Assembly (NCBI GenBank): GCA_023548195.1
Contig: JAJHZJ010000808.1
Coordinates: forward strand, 3,639,182 to 3,703,181
DNA from: Bettongia penicillata ogilbyi
Lineage: Eukaryota; Chordata; Mammalia; Diprotodontia; Potoroidae
Reading direction: 5' to 3'
Length of the DNA stretch: 64,000 nt
Part shown: piece after piece, positions 55,260 through 64,000 of the stretch
Layout: every line of letters begins with the position of its first letter
Numbering within the stretch: position 1 is the stretch's first letter
Made by a program: the position numbers and the translations under genes
Notes under the pieces: generated by a model
Seen by the model: only the letters and a program-made list of their open reading frames with translations
Told to the model about the DNA's origin: nothing
Databases searched by the model: none

Positions 55260-56030
55260 TCCCTCGACTTTTCTGGGATTATTAGGATTGATCTATTTTT
55301 CCAAATCCTGTACTTTGGTCTTAAAATTAGAAGTACTTTTGCATCTACTCGGTTTGTCTTGGAGAACACAAAGCCGGAGTCATCCTCTTACCTAACACTC
55401 ATCAGTTTTGATTTTTGAGTGTGCCCAGAGGACAGTTCTTTGTTCCTGGCCTTTGAAGGTAGCAGAGAATCATTTTAGATGGTTTTCTGTACCAGCAGCT
55501 ACATTAACAAGGAACCACTCATTCTTGAATACTTTTTCCCACGTTTGGATAGTTTCTCTTGTTACATTGTAAATAACTAAGGGATACTATCTATGTTATT
55601 CTTAAACTCAGTAATTTGTATCCTTAAATGAGCAGTCTGAGGTTACAAACTATCTGAATATACACATGAATGTTAAGTTTGACCGTTTAAATATTAATAT
55701 GGGCTAACTATGTTATAGATATATGGATATAGAAGAATCTCTCACAGTGCCAAGTAGTTATAAGGTGGTTATCATAAATGACAGTGAGCAAGACTTTCTT
55801 AAACCCTGAGCTTTTTTTATCTTGTTGAGCATGTCTCCTAGTAGAGTGAATGAGAAAAAACCATTTGAAATTATGTTTATATCAAAACTAGACTAATAAT
55901 ATAACCAGATAAAAAAAATTTTAATCCCAAAGTGCTGTCTATTGAAATTGATAAACTTGTCATGTTTCTGATCTCTCTGCATTCTTAACATTTATTTACC
56001 TTAAAAAAATGAGTTATATTTGTAATTATG
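55260..56030. other. No recognised feature (upstream intergenic)
   Basis: AT-rich DNA just outside the CpG island. No repeat that I can name; it could hold upstream regulatory sites. Confidence 0.4.
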
Positions 56031-56230
56031 AGGAAGAAAATGTGATACTGCAGGAAAAATATGTGACAGAGGAACTGGGTTCAAATTCAGCCCCTGATGT
56101 TTTATTACCTGTATGACCTTGGATAAGTTTCTTATTCTCCTTGTGTTTTGATTTCTTTGTAGGTGAAATGAAAGAGTTGGACAGAATGGCTTCTGAGATC
56201 CCTTACAGCTCTGCATCTATTTTCTATCTT
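56030..56230 (+). repeat. MIR-type SINE
   Basis: 'aactgggttcaaattcagcccc' (B-box-like), 'tgtatgaccttggataag', 'gaatggcttctgagatccc', 'ttacagctctgcatctatt'. Confidence 0.8.
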
Positions 56231-56399
56231 ATGAAAATGTGAATCTCTTCTATAACATTTTTAGGTCTATCAGAGATTTATTTTACTCTTATACCATAAT
56301 TATTGTGAAACTCATTAATGTTTTAATTTCTTCCAGTCTCTTTCCAAGTGTTCCTGGAAACTCAGATTTGCTCTTTGGATAATGCATTTAGACACAGTA

Positions 56400-56480
56400 C
56401 AGTGGTTGTTGTGTTTGTCATTTGTTGCCAAAGAAGACCATGCCATCAGAGAAATGGTGACGTGACAATGGTGTTAAAAA
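56400..56480 (-). repeat. Composite SINE tail fragment
   Basis: 'gtttgtcatttgttgccaaag', 'aagaccatgccatcagagaaatgg' match the tail region of the SINE at 14957-15278, in the same orientation on the plus strand. Confidence 0.7.
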
Positions 56481-56634
56481 GCTGTCAATCAAAATTCACC
56501 AATGACTAACAAGTACAGAAAAAAATGAAGTCAGAATCAGTATGATCTGATCTAGACATTAATGACTAATTTTGTTACATATAGTAACAAAGTTTTTCTT
56601 TGCATTCTAAGATATTAATCTGCATGTGCAGTTA

Positions 56635-57190
56635 AGTAAAAAAGTATTTATTAAGCACCTGCCATGTGTGTAAGGCACTGTGCTAAGAACAGAGGAAGCT
56701 AAAAGCTTCTAAGATCTAAGAAAATCTAAGAAACAAGACAATGCCAGGCTTCACAGAGCTCGTAATCTAATGGAGTAGACAACATGCAAAAACCTACGTA
56801 CAAACAAGACATGTCACAAGATAAATTTCAGCTAATCAAAGAGGGAAGGAACTAACCTTAAGGAGGACCAGGAAAGACTTCCCTTAAAAGATGACATGAA
56901 GGAAGCCAGGAGGTGGAGGTAAGGAAGGAGAGCATTCCAAGAAGGAGGAAGCACTGGACTTATAAACTGGAGCATCTTGTTGAAGGAAAAGCAAGTTCAG
57001 TGTCACTAGATCAAAGAGTGCACCAGAAGAGGCAGGAGTAAGGTGTAAGACTAGAAAGGCAGGGGACAGGTCAGGAAGGGTTTTGAACACCAGACAATTT
57101 TATATTTGATCCTGGAGGCAATTGGGAACCCTTGGAGTTTAATGAGTAGAAGAGCGACATGATCAGACCTGGACTTGCAACTTACTGTTT
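56635..57190 (-). repeat. L2 LINE 3' half (part 1)
   Basis: 'gtatttattaagcacctgcc', 'taaggcactgtgctaagaac', 'tctaatggagtagacaacatgc', 'gaaggaagccaggaggtgg', 'ggagagcattccaagaagg', 'gtgtcactagatcaaagagtg', 'agagcgacatgatcagacc': long reversed L2 3' half. It continues at 57440. Confidence 0.85.
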
Positions 57191-57305
57191 GCTCAACTGT
57201 TTAAAAAAAATGGGGATAATAACACCCACCTCATAGGGTTGTTGTGAATATTAAAGCACTTAATACAGTGCCTGGCACATAGTGCCTGCCTCTATAAATG
57301 TGTAT
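57190..57305 (+). repeat. MIR 3' part inserted in L2
   Basis: 'aatggggataataacaccc', 'ctcatagggttgttgtgaat', 'acagtgcctggcacatagtgc': MIR 3' half on the plus strand, splitting the L2. Confidence 0.75.
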
Positions 57306-57307
57306 TC

Positions 57308-57320
57308 CCTTCTCTCTCTC

Positions 57321-57379
<59 letters not shown>

Positions 57380-57422
57380 CTCTCTCTCTCTTTTTCTCTC
57401 TCTCTCTCTTTCTCTCTCTCCA
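57308..57422 (+). repeat. (TC)n microsatellite
   Basis: About 115 bases of TC with a few T-runs, at the 3' end of the MIR. Pure pyrimidine on this strand, so a triplex-forming (H-DNA) candidate. Confidence 0.95.
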
Positions 57423-57439
57423 CCTACCCCCACTCCCAC

Positions 57440-57730
57440 CACTTTAGAGAGATCACTTTGATAGCAGAATGGACAATGGACTGGAATTGAGAAACCAATC
57501 AGAAGGTGATTGTAATACTCCAGAAATCAGGTGATATACCAATATGGAGTCAGTGTTAGGAGTGAGCAGAAGACAGAAGAGAAGGTAGAAGCTACTGGAC
57601 TTAACCTATTGGATCTTGGGGGGAAGGGCAGGGATGATGGCAAGGAGTTGAGGGTGATACCTAGACTGTGAGTCTGGCTGACTGGGAGGATGGCAATTCG
57701 CTTAATAATGATAGGGATATTGTGAAGAGA
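57440..57730 (-). repeat. L2 LINE 3' half (part 2)
   Basis: 'gagagatcactttgatagcag', 'gtaatactccagaaatcagg', 'gatgatggcaaggagttgag': continues the reversed L2 after the MIR and microsatellite. Confidence 0.75.
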
Positions 57731-58805
57731 GCAATGTCATCAAAATCTAAGCACAGCTATTTTTCTTCAAATTAAAGAGATGTTTGTATTAGGTATATTT
57801 CCTTTCTTAATATAATTTTGACTAAAAATTCTAAGCCTGAGAACACTACACATCTCTCTCTTATGAACTCTTATCATCTCAAAATAGACGCTTATGACAG
57901 CCTTTCAATCTACACAGGAAAAAAAGCAAAATGAAAGAAGAATCCATACTGTCCAAATTATGACATACAATTAGATAATCCATTGAGTTAGTATATATGT
58001 ATATTCCTATACACATATGTGTGCATCAGGCTTTTTTAAGCTGCTCTTAAACAACGAACTGTTCCCACAGTTACGTAAAAGGAGGATTCATATAAATCAC
58101 ATTTGGGAAGTTGCATAGCACTACCAGCAATCCCAACCTGCTTACTGCTGCAAAACAATCTTTTAAAAAACATAAATACTCTGTAACTTTAAAGGCAGGT
58201 ATTCTGTGGTTCAGTGCCATATCATAACCTTACCACAATAATTTTAATGCTAAATAGATGACCCTTCATTTCAGGAGAAACTAAGCAATTTTCCAAAAGC
58301 AATCCAGTCTGCTTCATTCTGGGACCAGTTTAATGTCTGTCTGCACTCTGTCCAAGAAATATGTAGTGATGAACCAACTCTATGGGTTATTCGTAATCTT
58401 GAAATAAAGCATTCTTCATTCGCTTGGTTTTTCCTGTATAGACAAACAGGCTAAATTCTTTTCAGTGATTATGAATTTCATTTACAAGGCTCTGTAATAT
58501 TACAGTGCATGAAGTAAACAGTACAATGTCACACAAAGGAGCATCTGGAGGACCTCACCATTCACAGAGAATGCCTCTTCTGTACATAGGGTTGTGGGTC
58601 ATCTGAAAAAAATTAGAATTGTGAATCATTCAAATGGTAATTGAGATAACATGGTGGTTATGAGTAGGCTGCAGAATGTTACCAAAGATGGTTTGTAGTA
58701 AATTGGAAAGTGAGGGCTAGAAATTCACTATTTGACAAAAACTGTTGTTTTATTGTTCCATTGGGGAAATAGTTGGAGGGACAGGCAATAAGGGCTTAAT
58801 ATAAA
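57730..58805. other. Repeat-poor stretch (upstream intergenic)
   Basis: About 1 kb in which I recognise no mobile element, which is unusual for this window. It has no long open frame. It may be ancient single-copy DNA. No RNA gene was recognised. Confidence 0.4.
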
Positions 58806-58809
58806 TAGA

Positions 58810-60040
58810 TTTTTAAAAATTTTCTAACAGAAAAGTAGTTTAGCAGAAACTAGGTATAAAGCAACATTTCACATTGCATAACAAGATCAGCTCCAAATGG
58901 ATATATTACTTAGACATAAGAGGTAATATAAATTAAATAGAAGAGCAAGGAAAGAATTACCTTTCAGATATATGGATAGAGGAAGAGTTTATGCTTAAGC
59001 AACAGGATCACAAAAAAAGGAACAAGTTTTGAATACATAAAATTTAAAAGTTTCTGTACAAATAAATGTAATGCAGTTAAAGTAAGGAAAGAAAGAGGTT
59101 ATCGAGGGGGGATCTCTGAAACAAGTGTCTTTGATAAGAATCTCATTTCAAAGATATATAAGGAATGGGTTCAAATTTATAAGAATAAGAGTCATTCGCC
59201 AATTGATAAGTGGTCAAAGGATATGAACAAAATATTATCAAAGAAATAGCTCCAAGATATCAGTAACCATATAAAAATAAATTCCAAATCACTAAAAGTT
59301 AGAAAAATGTGATTTAAAATAACTGAAGTTACTTTCATGTACTTCAGATTGACTGGGGGAAAATAGACATTTTGGGAGCTATAAGTTGGTTCCAGCCATT
59401 CTCGTAATCAGTTTGGAAGTATATCTCAAAAGGCATCAACTATATATCCCAGATAAGTCTCTAACCTCAAAGAGATCAAGGAAAAAGAAAAAGGACCCAC
59501 ATGTAGAAAAAAATAGATCAACTTTCTGTAGTGATAAAGAACTAGAAATGTAAGGGGATACCTACCTATTGGAAATAACTAAACAAATTGTGGTATATGA
59601 ATGTAATGGTTATTATGCTCTGAAAAATGATGAAATAGACAATTTGAGAGGACACTTCAGAGAGCTCTCTATGACATGAAGCAGGGTGGCATGAGTAGGA
59701 ACAAGAGAACAATTTACACAATGACAGCATTATAGAGAATAACAACTTTGAAAGGCTTTAGAACTTTGATTAATACAATAATAAACCATAAGTCCAGTAG
59801 ACTGAAAATGAATCATTCCATTCACCTCCTGCCAGTGAAATGATGAGACATGCATATTTATTTGGTCAAGGACAATATATAAGGACTTGTTTTGCTAGAC
59901 TATGGATATATAGTAAGAGTTTTGTGGGGTTTTTTTGTATTACCCTACTGTATTTTTTATATATATATTGTATATACTTATTGTATTGTCCTATTGAGGA
60001 AGAAATTAAAGGATCAGGCAATAAAGGCTTATAAAACTAG
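58810..60040 (+). mobile_element. Old L1 3' third
   Basis: 'ctccaaatggatatattactta', 'aagtttctgtacaaataaatg', 'gataagaatctcatttcaaag', 'aattgataagtggtcaaagg', 'tatgaacaaaatattatc', and the 3' end 'tattgaggaagaaattaaagg'. ORF2 C-terminus and 3'UTR of an old subfamily, all frames broken. Confidence 0.75.
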
Positions 60041-60079
60041 ATTAAAGATAGTTTTTTTCTTTTTTAGCAAGTGAGTTTT

Positions 60080-60378
60080 GCCAGACATGGTGGTAGGCTC
60101 TTATAATCCCTGCTACTGGGGGCATTGAGGCTAACAGATTATTTGAGTTAAGAATTCTAAACTACAATAGGGCTAACCTGATAACATATCCACACTGTCT
60201 GGCATCAGTTATGGTTTAAGTCCCTCAGGGAGGGGCCCACTGGGCTGCTTCAGGAGAGGTGAATTGACTCAGGCCAGAAACAGAACAGGTCAAAGCTCCC
60301 ATACCAGTCAGTAGTGGGTCCAGGCCTGTGAGTGGCCACTCCATTTCCAGATTGAATGAAATGTGGAGACCCAACTTC
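60080..60378 (+). pseudogene. 7SL RNA retrocopy, full length
   Basis: About 299 bases, the usual length of 7SL RNA, the scaffold of the signal recognition particle. It starts 'gccagacatggtggtagg' (7SL 5' end and Alu-domain loop), passes 'taatccctgctactggggg', and holds the SRP54-binding part at 60261-60300 with 'ggccagaaacagaac' and 'aggtcaaagctccc'. It ends near 'gtggagacccaacttc', followed by a short A-run. Many substitutions relative to the gene, so a pseudogene. The A-run fits L1-mediated copying; no clear target duplication is seen. Confidence 0.88.
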
Positions 60379-60544
60379 AAAAAAGAATGGAAAGGGAGTA
60401 ACAGGATAGACCAAGTGTTCCATTGGTATTCATAATATTTAAATAGAAGAAGATCTCCAGTGTGTTGAGTAAAACCTCTGTGGAGCATCTATATTAAAAC
60501 ATAGGCAAAAATTACAATGGATAAGAGAGCATGAATAGATTGTT

Positions 60545-60810
60545 AGGTACACAGCAACTAAGTGGTGCAATGGATAGAATGCTGGCTCTCAATTTAGGAA
60601 GGCCTGAGTTCAAACCTTCAGAGACTTATTAGTTGTGTGACCCTGGGTGTGTCACTTAACCTCTTTTTGCCTGGGTGTCTACATCTGTTAAATGGGGATA
60701 ATAATAGCACCTGTTTCCCAGGGTTTATTGTGAAGATCAAATTAAATGCTAATTGTAAAACACTTAGCACAGAGTAAGTGTACATAAACGTTAGGTATTA
60801 GCTATTTTTA
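60545..60810 (+). repeat. tRNA-headed MIR-type SINE, near full length
   Basis: Head 'gcaactaagtggtgcaatgg' and 'atagaatgctgg', B-box-like GAGTTCAAACC, 'ttgtgtgaccctgggtgtg', 'tgttaaatggggataataatagc', then the 3' end 'agcacagagtaagtgtac'. Confidence 0.85.
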
Positions 60811-61480
60811 TTCACCAACAAAAGTAATATCCATGTTGATAATATGGAAGACCAATGAATTAATGTAGTATTGAAGATGATGATTGATTTGAGCATTTAA
60901 ATTAATCTGTTATCTTGTTGATTTGGGTATTCTCTCTTCAGATCGCAAACCATCCATGCCTTCTCCCACTGTACTCTTTTCAATTATGTAAATCATACAT
61001 GGGGGTTGCACTCAGTATTCTAAGGACTTTCTAGTTGTCAACATTACATGGGTATTAATAGTAGTGCATAAATTATGAAATTATTATCATTTGCCTCTTC
61101 TATATAACTAACCCACCTCCAATTCTGATCAGATATCTGTGATGATAACTTGTATGTAGTAGCTTCTTATAATCATCATTGGTGGCACACTTTGACCTTT
61201 TTAAATGTATTAGGTTTCTCTTCATTGCCTTTAGATGCCTTGCAATTTTGATTCTTCAGAAACTGTAGTATTCTGTGATTCAAAGCAACATTTTCATTGA
61301 TTAGAAATTGGCTTTTCAAAGTTGGAGAATTGTTTTGAAGAAAGGTTGAGGAAATTGAACAGATTTCCCCAAAACAATCCAATTTTTTCCTCTTATTTCA
61401 TTCTTTGCACAGCTTAATGTTCATTGATAGGACCTACCCAAGATCTATGTATTGAAGGAAGTGCTCACTGGTCTCTCCAT
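60810..61480. other. No recognised feature
   Basis: AT-rich DNA. A minus-strand frame at 61176-61382 has no motif that I know. Confidence 0.4.
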
Positions 61481-62337
61481 CCATTTATTTATTTTTTTTA
61501 TATTTCTATTTTTTAAAATTTATTTAACTTTTTACATTCATTTTCACATAATTTTGGGTTCCAATTTTTTCTCCCCATTTATCCCCTACCCCCCACCCCA
61601 ATACACCGAGCAATCTAATTTTCCCTATCTCCAATCTGCCCTCTCTTCTGTCATCCCTCCCTTCTCTTGTCCCCATCTTCTCTTTTGTCCTGTAGGGCCA
61701 GATGACTTTCTATTCCTCATTAACTGTATGTCTTATTTCCTAGTAGGAAGAACAATACTAAACAGTTGTTCCTAAAACTTGAGTTCCAAATTCTCCCCAT
61801 CCCTCCCTCCCCACCCATTTCCTTTGGGAAGGCAGGCAATTCAATATAGGCCCTATCTGTGTAGTTTTGCAAATGACTTTGATAATAGTTGTGTTGTGTA
61901 AGACTAACTGAATTACCCTCCATCCTATCCTGCCCCTCATTGTTTCTATTCTGTCTTTTGATCCTGTCCCTCCCTGAGTGTTGACTTCAAATTGCTCCCT
62001 CCTCCCATTGCCCTCCCTTCCATCATCCCCCCCCTTGCTTATCTCCTTCTCCCCCCACCTTCCTGTACTGTAAGATAGCTTTTCATACCAAAATGAGTGT
62101 GCATTTTATTCCTTCCTTTAGTCAAATGTGATGAGGGTAAACTTCTTGTTTTTTTTCTCAGCTCTCCTCTTTTTCCCTCCACTAAAAAGTCTCCTGCTTG
62201 CCTCTTAAATGACATATAATTACCCCATTCCATTTCACCCTCTTTCCTCCCCCTACCTTTCTCTCTCACCATTTACCTTAATTTCTTTTAAGATATGCTC
62301 CCATCCTATTCAATTCAATCTGTACTCTCTGTCTCTA

Positions 62338-62395
62338 TATGTGCATGCATGTGTGTATGTGTGTGTGCGTGCATGCGTGTATATGTGTGTGTGTG
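62338..62395 (+). repeat. TG-rich simple repeat in the HAL1 3'UTR
   Basis: TG run with GCATGC pieces, at the same place in the element as the CA-rich run at 26356-26416. Confidence 0.85.
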
Positions 62396-62529
62396 ATCCC
62401 ACCAACTACCCAGATACTGAAAAGTTTTAAGAGTTACAAATATTGTCTTTCCATGTAGGAATGTAAACAGTTCACTTTTGGTAAGTCCCTTATGATTTCT
62501 CTTTGCTGTTTACTTTTTCATGCTTCTTC

Positions 62530-63630
62530 TCATTCTGGTGTTTGAAAGTCAAATTTCCTTTTCAGCTCTGGTCTTTTCATCAAGAATGATTGAAAGTCCT
62601 CTGTTTCATTGAAAGACCATATTTTCCCCTGAAGTATTATACTCAGTTTTGCTGGGTAGGTGATTCTTGGTTTCAGTTCTAGTTCCTTTGACTTCTGGAA
62701 TATCCTATTCCACACCCTTCGATCCCTTAATGTAGAAGATGCTAGATCTTGAGTTATCCTGATTGTATTTCCACAATACTGGAATTGTTTCTTTCTAGCT
62801 GCTTGCAAGATTTTCTCCTTGACCTGGGAGTTCTGGAATTTGGCCACAATGTTCCTAGGAGTTTCTCTTTTTGGATCTCTTTCAGGTGGTGATCGATGGA
62901 TTCTTTCAATACTTATTTTGCCCTCTGGTTGTAGAATGTCAGGGCAGTTTTCCTTGATAATTTCATGGAAGATGATGTCTAGGCTCTTTTTTTGATCATG
63001 ACTTTCAGGTAGTCCCATAATTTTTAAATTGTCTCTTCTGGATCTATTTTCCAGGTCAGTTGTTTTTCCCATGAGATATTTCACATTCTCTTCCATTTTT
63101 TCATTCTTTTGGTTTTGTTTGGTGATTTCTTGATTTCTCAGAAAGTCATTAGACTCCATCTGTTCCATTATAATTTTGAGAGAACTATTATCTTCAGTGA
63201 GCTTTTGAACCTCTTTTTCCATTTGGCTCATTCTGCTTTTGAAAGCATTCTTCTCCTCATTGGCTTTTTGAACCTCTTTTGCCAATTGAGTGAGTCTATT
63301 TTTCAAGGTGTTATTTTCTTCAGCATTTTTTTGGGTCTCCTTTAGCAAGGTATTGACCCATTTTTCATGCTTTTCTTGCATCTCTCTCATTTCTCTTCCC
63401 AGTTTTTCCTCCACCTGTCTAACTTGCTTTTCAAAATCCTTTTTGAGCTCTTCCAAGGCCTGAGCCCACCCGACATCCCCCTGGGATGTCTGGGATACAG
63501 AGGCCCCGCCCTCCACGTCTTTCCCTGATGGCAAGAATATTTCCTTGTCATCAGAACCGAATGGTGGGAACATTTGCACCTGCTCAAAAAAGCTCTCTAT
63601 AGTCTTATTTTTCTTCCCTTTTCTGGGCAT
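62530..63630 (-). CDS. HAL1 ORF1 protein (L1 ORF1p-like RNA chaperone), intact
   Basis: A 366-codon frame of the same length as the copy at 25121. About 26 residues differ (roughly 93% identical by eye). Domains in order: basic N-terminus KGKKNKT; coiled coil at about 56-195 with heptads such as EELKKDFEKQVRQVEEKL; RRM-like domain starting NLKIMGLPES (201-210); C-terminal domain with VKEKILQAARKK and YPAKLS (325-330). The lysine of YPAKLS is present (codon at 62649-62647), unlike the other copy. The protein would coat element RNA as a trimer and needs ORF2 enzyme from L1 to move. Whether the copy is expressed cannot be seen. Confidence 0.93.
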   Translation of the reverse strand: MPRKGKKNKTIESFFEQVQMFPPFGSDDKEIFLPSGKDVEGGASVSQTSQGDVGWAQALEELKKDFEKQVRQVEEKLGREMREMQEKHEKWVNTLLKETQKNAEENNTLKNRLTQLAKEVQKANEEKNAFKSRMSQMEKEVQKLTEDNSSLKIIMEQMESNDFLRNQEITKQNQKNEKMEENVKYLMGKTTDLENRSRRDNLKIMGLPESHDQKKSLDIIFHEIIKENCPDILQPEGKISIERIHRSPPERDPKRETPRNIVAKFQNSQVKEKILQAARKKQFQYCGNTIRITQDLASSTLRDRRVWNRIFQKSKELELKPRITYPAKLSIILQGKIWSFNETEDFQSFLMKRPELKRKFDFQTPE

Positions 63631-63764
63631 TTTCCCAGCCAGTTACTTGGCTTCTGAGATTCCTCTGCATCCCCACCTAGATCTGCCCAGCTAGTGCTTG
63701 GGGTCTGAGATTCAAATGGACTTTCCGTGGCAGGCATGGCTGCTATTCAATGTGAGCTTTAGTT

Positions 63765-63914
63765 CTGGTGCTTGGGTGGGGGCAGAGCCACCTCCCAGGC
63801 TCAGTTCCCTCAGGGGCTTTATGCAGAGACCTTCAGTAATGGAGGAGGTGGGGCAGGGCCGTCTCCCAGGCTCAGCTCCCTCAGGGGGTTTATGCAGAGA
63901 CCTGAAGTTCTGCC
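63765..63914 (-). repeat. Two tandem monomers in the HAL1 5'UTR
   Basis: On the plus strand 'caggctcagttccctcagggg' with 'tttatgcagagacc' and again 'caggctcagctccctcaggggg' with 'tttatgcagagacc' mark two units of about 72 bases. They are the reverse of those at 24769-24980, which has three. Confidence 0.85.
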
Positions 63915-64000
63915 TGCCTGCTTGGGGAGTCCCGGGGCCGCCACTGCTGCCTCTGCCTCCACCGCTTGCTGCCTCTGCCTCTGCCTCCGCTGCTTCCTCC

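Larger units (their letters stand above)
53010..55260. promoter_or_regulatory. PDS5A: CpG island with the PDS5A promoter
   Basis: Base use changes sharply from AT-rich to GC-rich at about 53.0 kb and back at about 55.3 kb, with dense CpG between (densest 53.6-54.9 kb). It contains the first coding exon, GC boxes (for example at about 53676-53687), a CTC/TCC repeat at 54572-54593, and a CCAAT/E2F composite at 54714-54730. No obvious TATA box stands out. Such islands mark housekeeping promoters. I cannot fix the transcription start. Long open frames here on both strands are a by-product of high GC and have no recognisable product. Confidence 0.9.
61482..64000 (-). mobile_element. HAL1 (half-L1) with intact ORF1, 5' end outside window
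   Basis: Minus-strand element: A-rich tail (plus-strand T-rich 61482-61520), 3'UTR 61521-62529, intact ORF1 62530-63630, 5'UTR 63631 to the edge. The structure is the same as the copy at 24266-27267: ORF1 is followed directly by the 3'UTR and no ORF2 is present. At least 370 bases of 5'UTR are inside the window, including monomers. The partner target duplication would lie beyond the right edge. Confidence 0.9.

Noticed and set aside
57260..57442. Arg/Glu repeat frame on the minus strand.
   Set aside because: Translation of the TC microsatellite.

Overview
This window looks like marsupial (metatherian) nuclear DNA. It is AT-rich, almost entirely non-coding, and dense in repeats typical of marsupial genomes: L1 LINEs of different ages, ORF1-only 'half-L1' (HAL1) elements, many L2 and some CR1/L3 relics, CORE-SINEs of the MIR/MAR1 kind, and tRNA-headed composite SINEs. 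No species can be named from the sequence alone.

One host protein-coding exon is recognised. On the minus strand, 53145-53285 encodes the first 47 residues of the cohesin regulator PDS5A and ends at a clean GT splice donor. It lies at the left edge of a CpG island (about 53.0-55.3 kb) that holds the promoter. That region has no obvious TATA box, and carries GC boxes, a composite CCAAT/E2F site and a candidate 5'UTR splice donor. Because the gene reads leftwards and no further PDS5A exon is seen, 1-53144 is best read as the 5' part of a very large PDS5A intron. The sequence right of 55.3 kb is upstream intergenic DNA.

Layout of the intron: 0.6-1.0 kb CR1/L3; 1.15-5.2 kb a 5'-truncated L1 with 16-bp target duplications, set into an older L1; 6.2-7.8 kb SINE and L2 pieces; 8.25-13.0 kb two old ORF1-bearing L1/HAL1 copies, the second with ORF2 remnants; 13-22.4 kb L2, MIR and MAR1 pieces; 22.96-28.67 kb an old HAL1 interrupted by a full-length young HAL1 with an intact 366-codon ORF1 (16-bp duplication); 29-33.2 kb old L1s, including a head-to-head pair; 33.2-36.1 kb two copies of a non-LTR element ending in a C2H2 finger; 36.2-39.5 kb an L1 with a classic 5' inversion; 39.7-52.1 kb old L1, an RTE endonuclease relic, CR1/L3, a long L2 and SINEs.

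Upstream of PDS5A: SINE and L2 pieces, a roughly 1-kb repeat-poor stretch (57.7-58.8 kb), an old L1, a full-length 7SL RNA retrocopy (60080-60378), and a second HAL1 on the minus strand with an intact ORF1, running off the right edge.

The parts interact mainly as parasites and hosts. L1 ORF2 protein is the likely source of the copying activity for HAL1, the 7SL copy and the CORE-SINEs. The most notable system is the HAL1 family: three copies share a layout with ORF1 only, a short L1-like terminus, an L1-style YY1 site at the 5' end, and (in both young copies) tandem 5'UTR monomers that differ in number.
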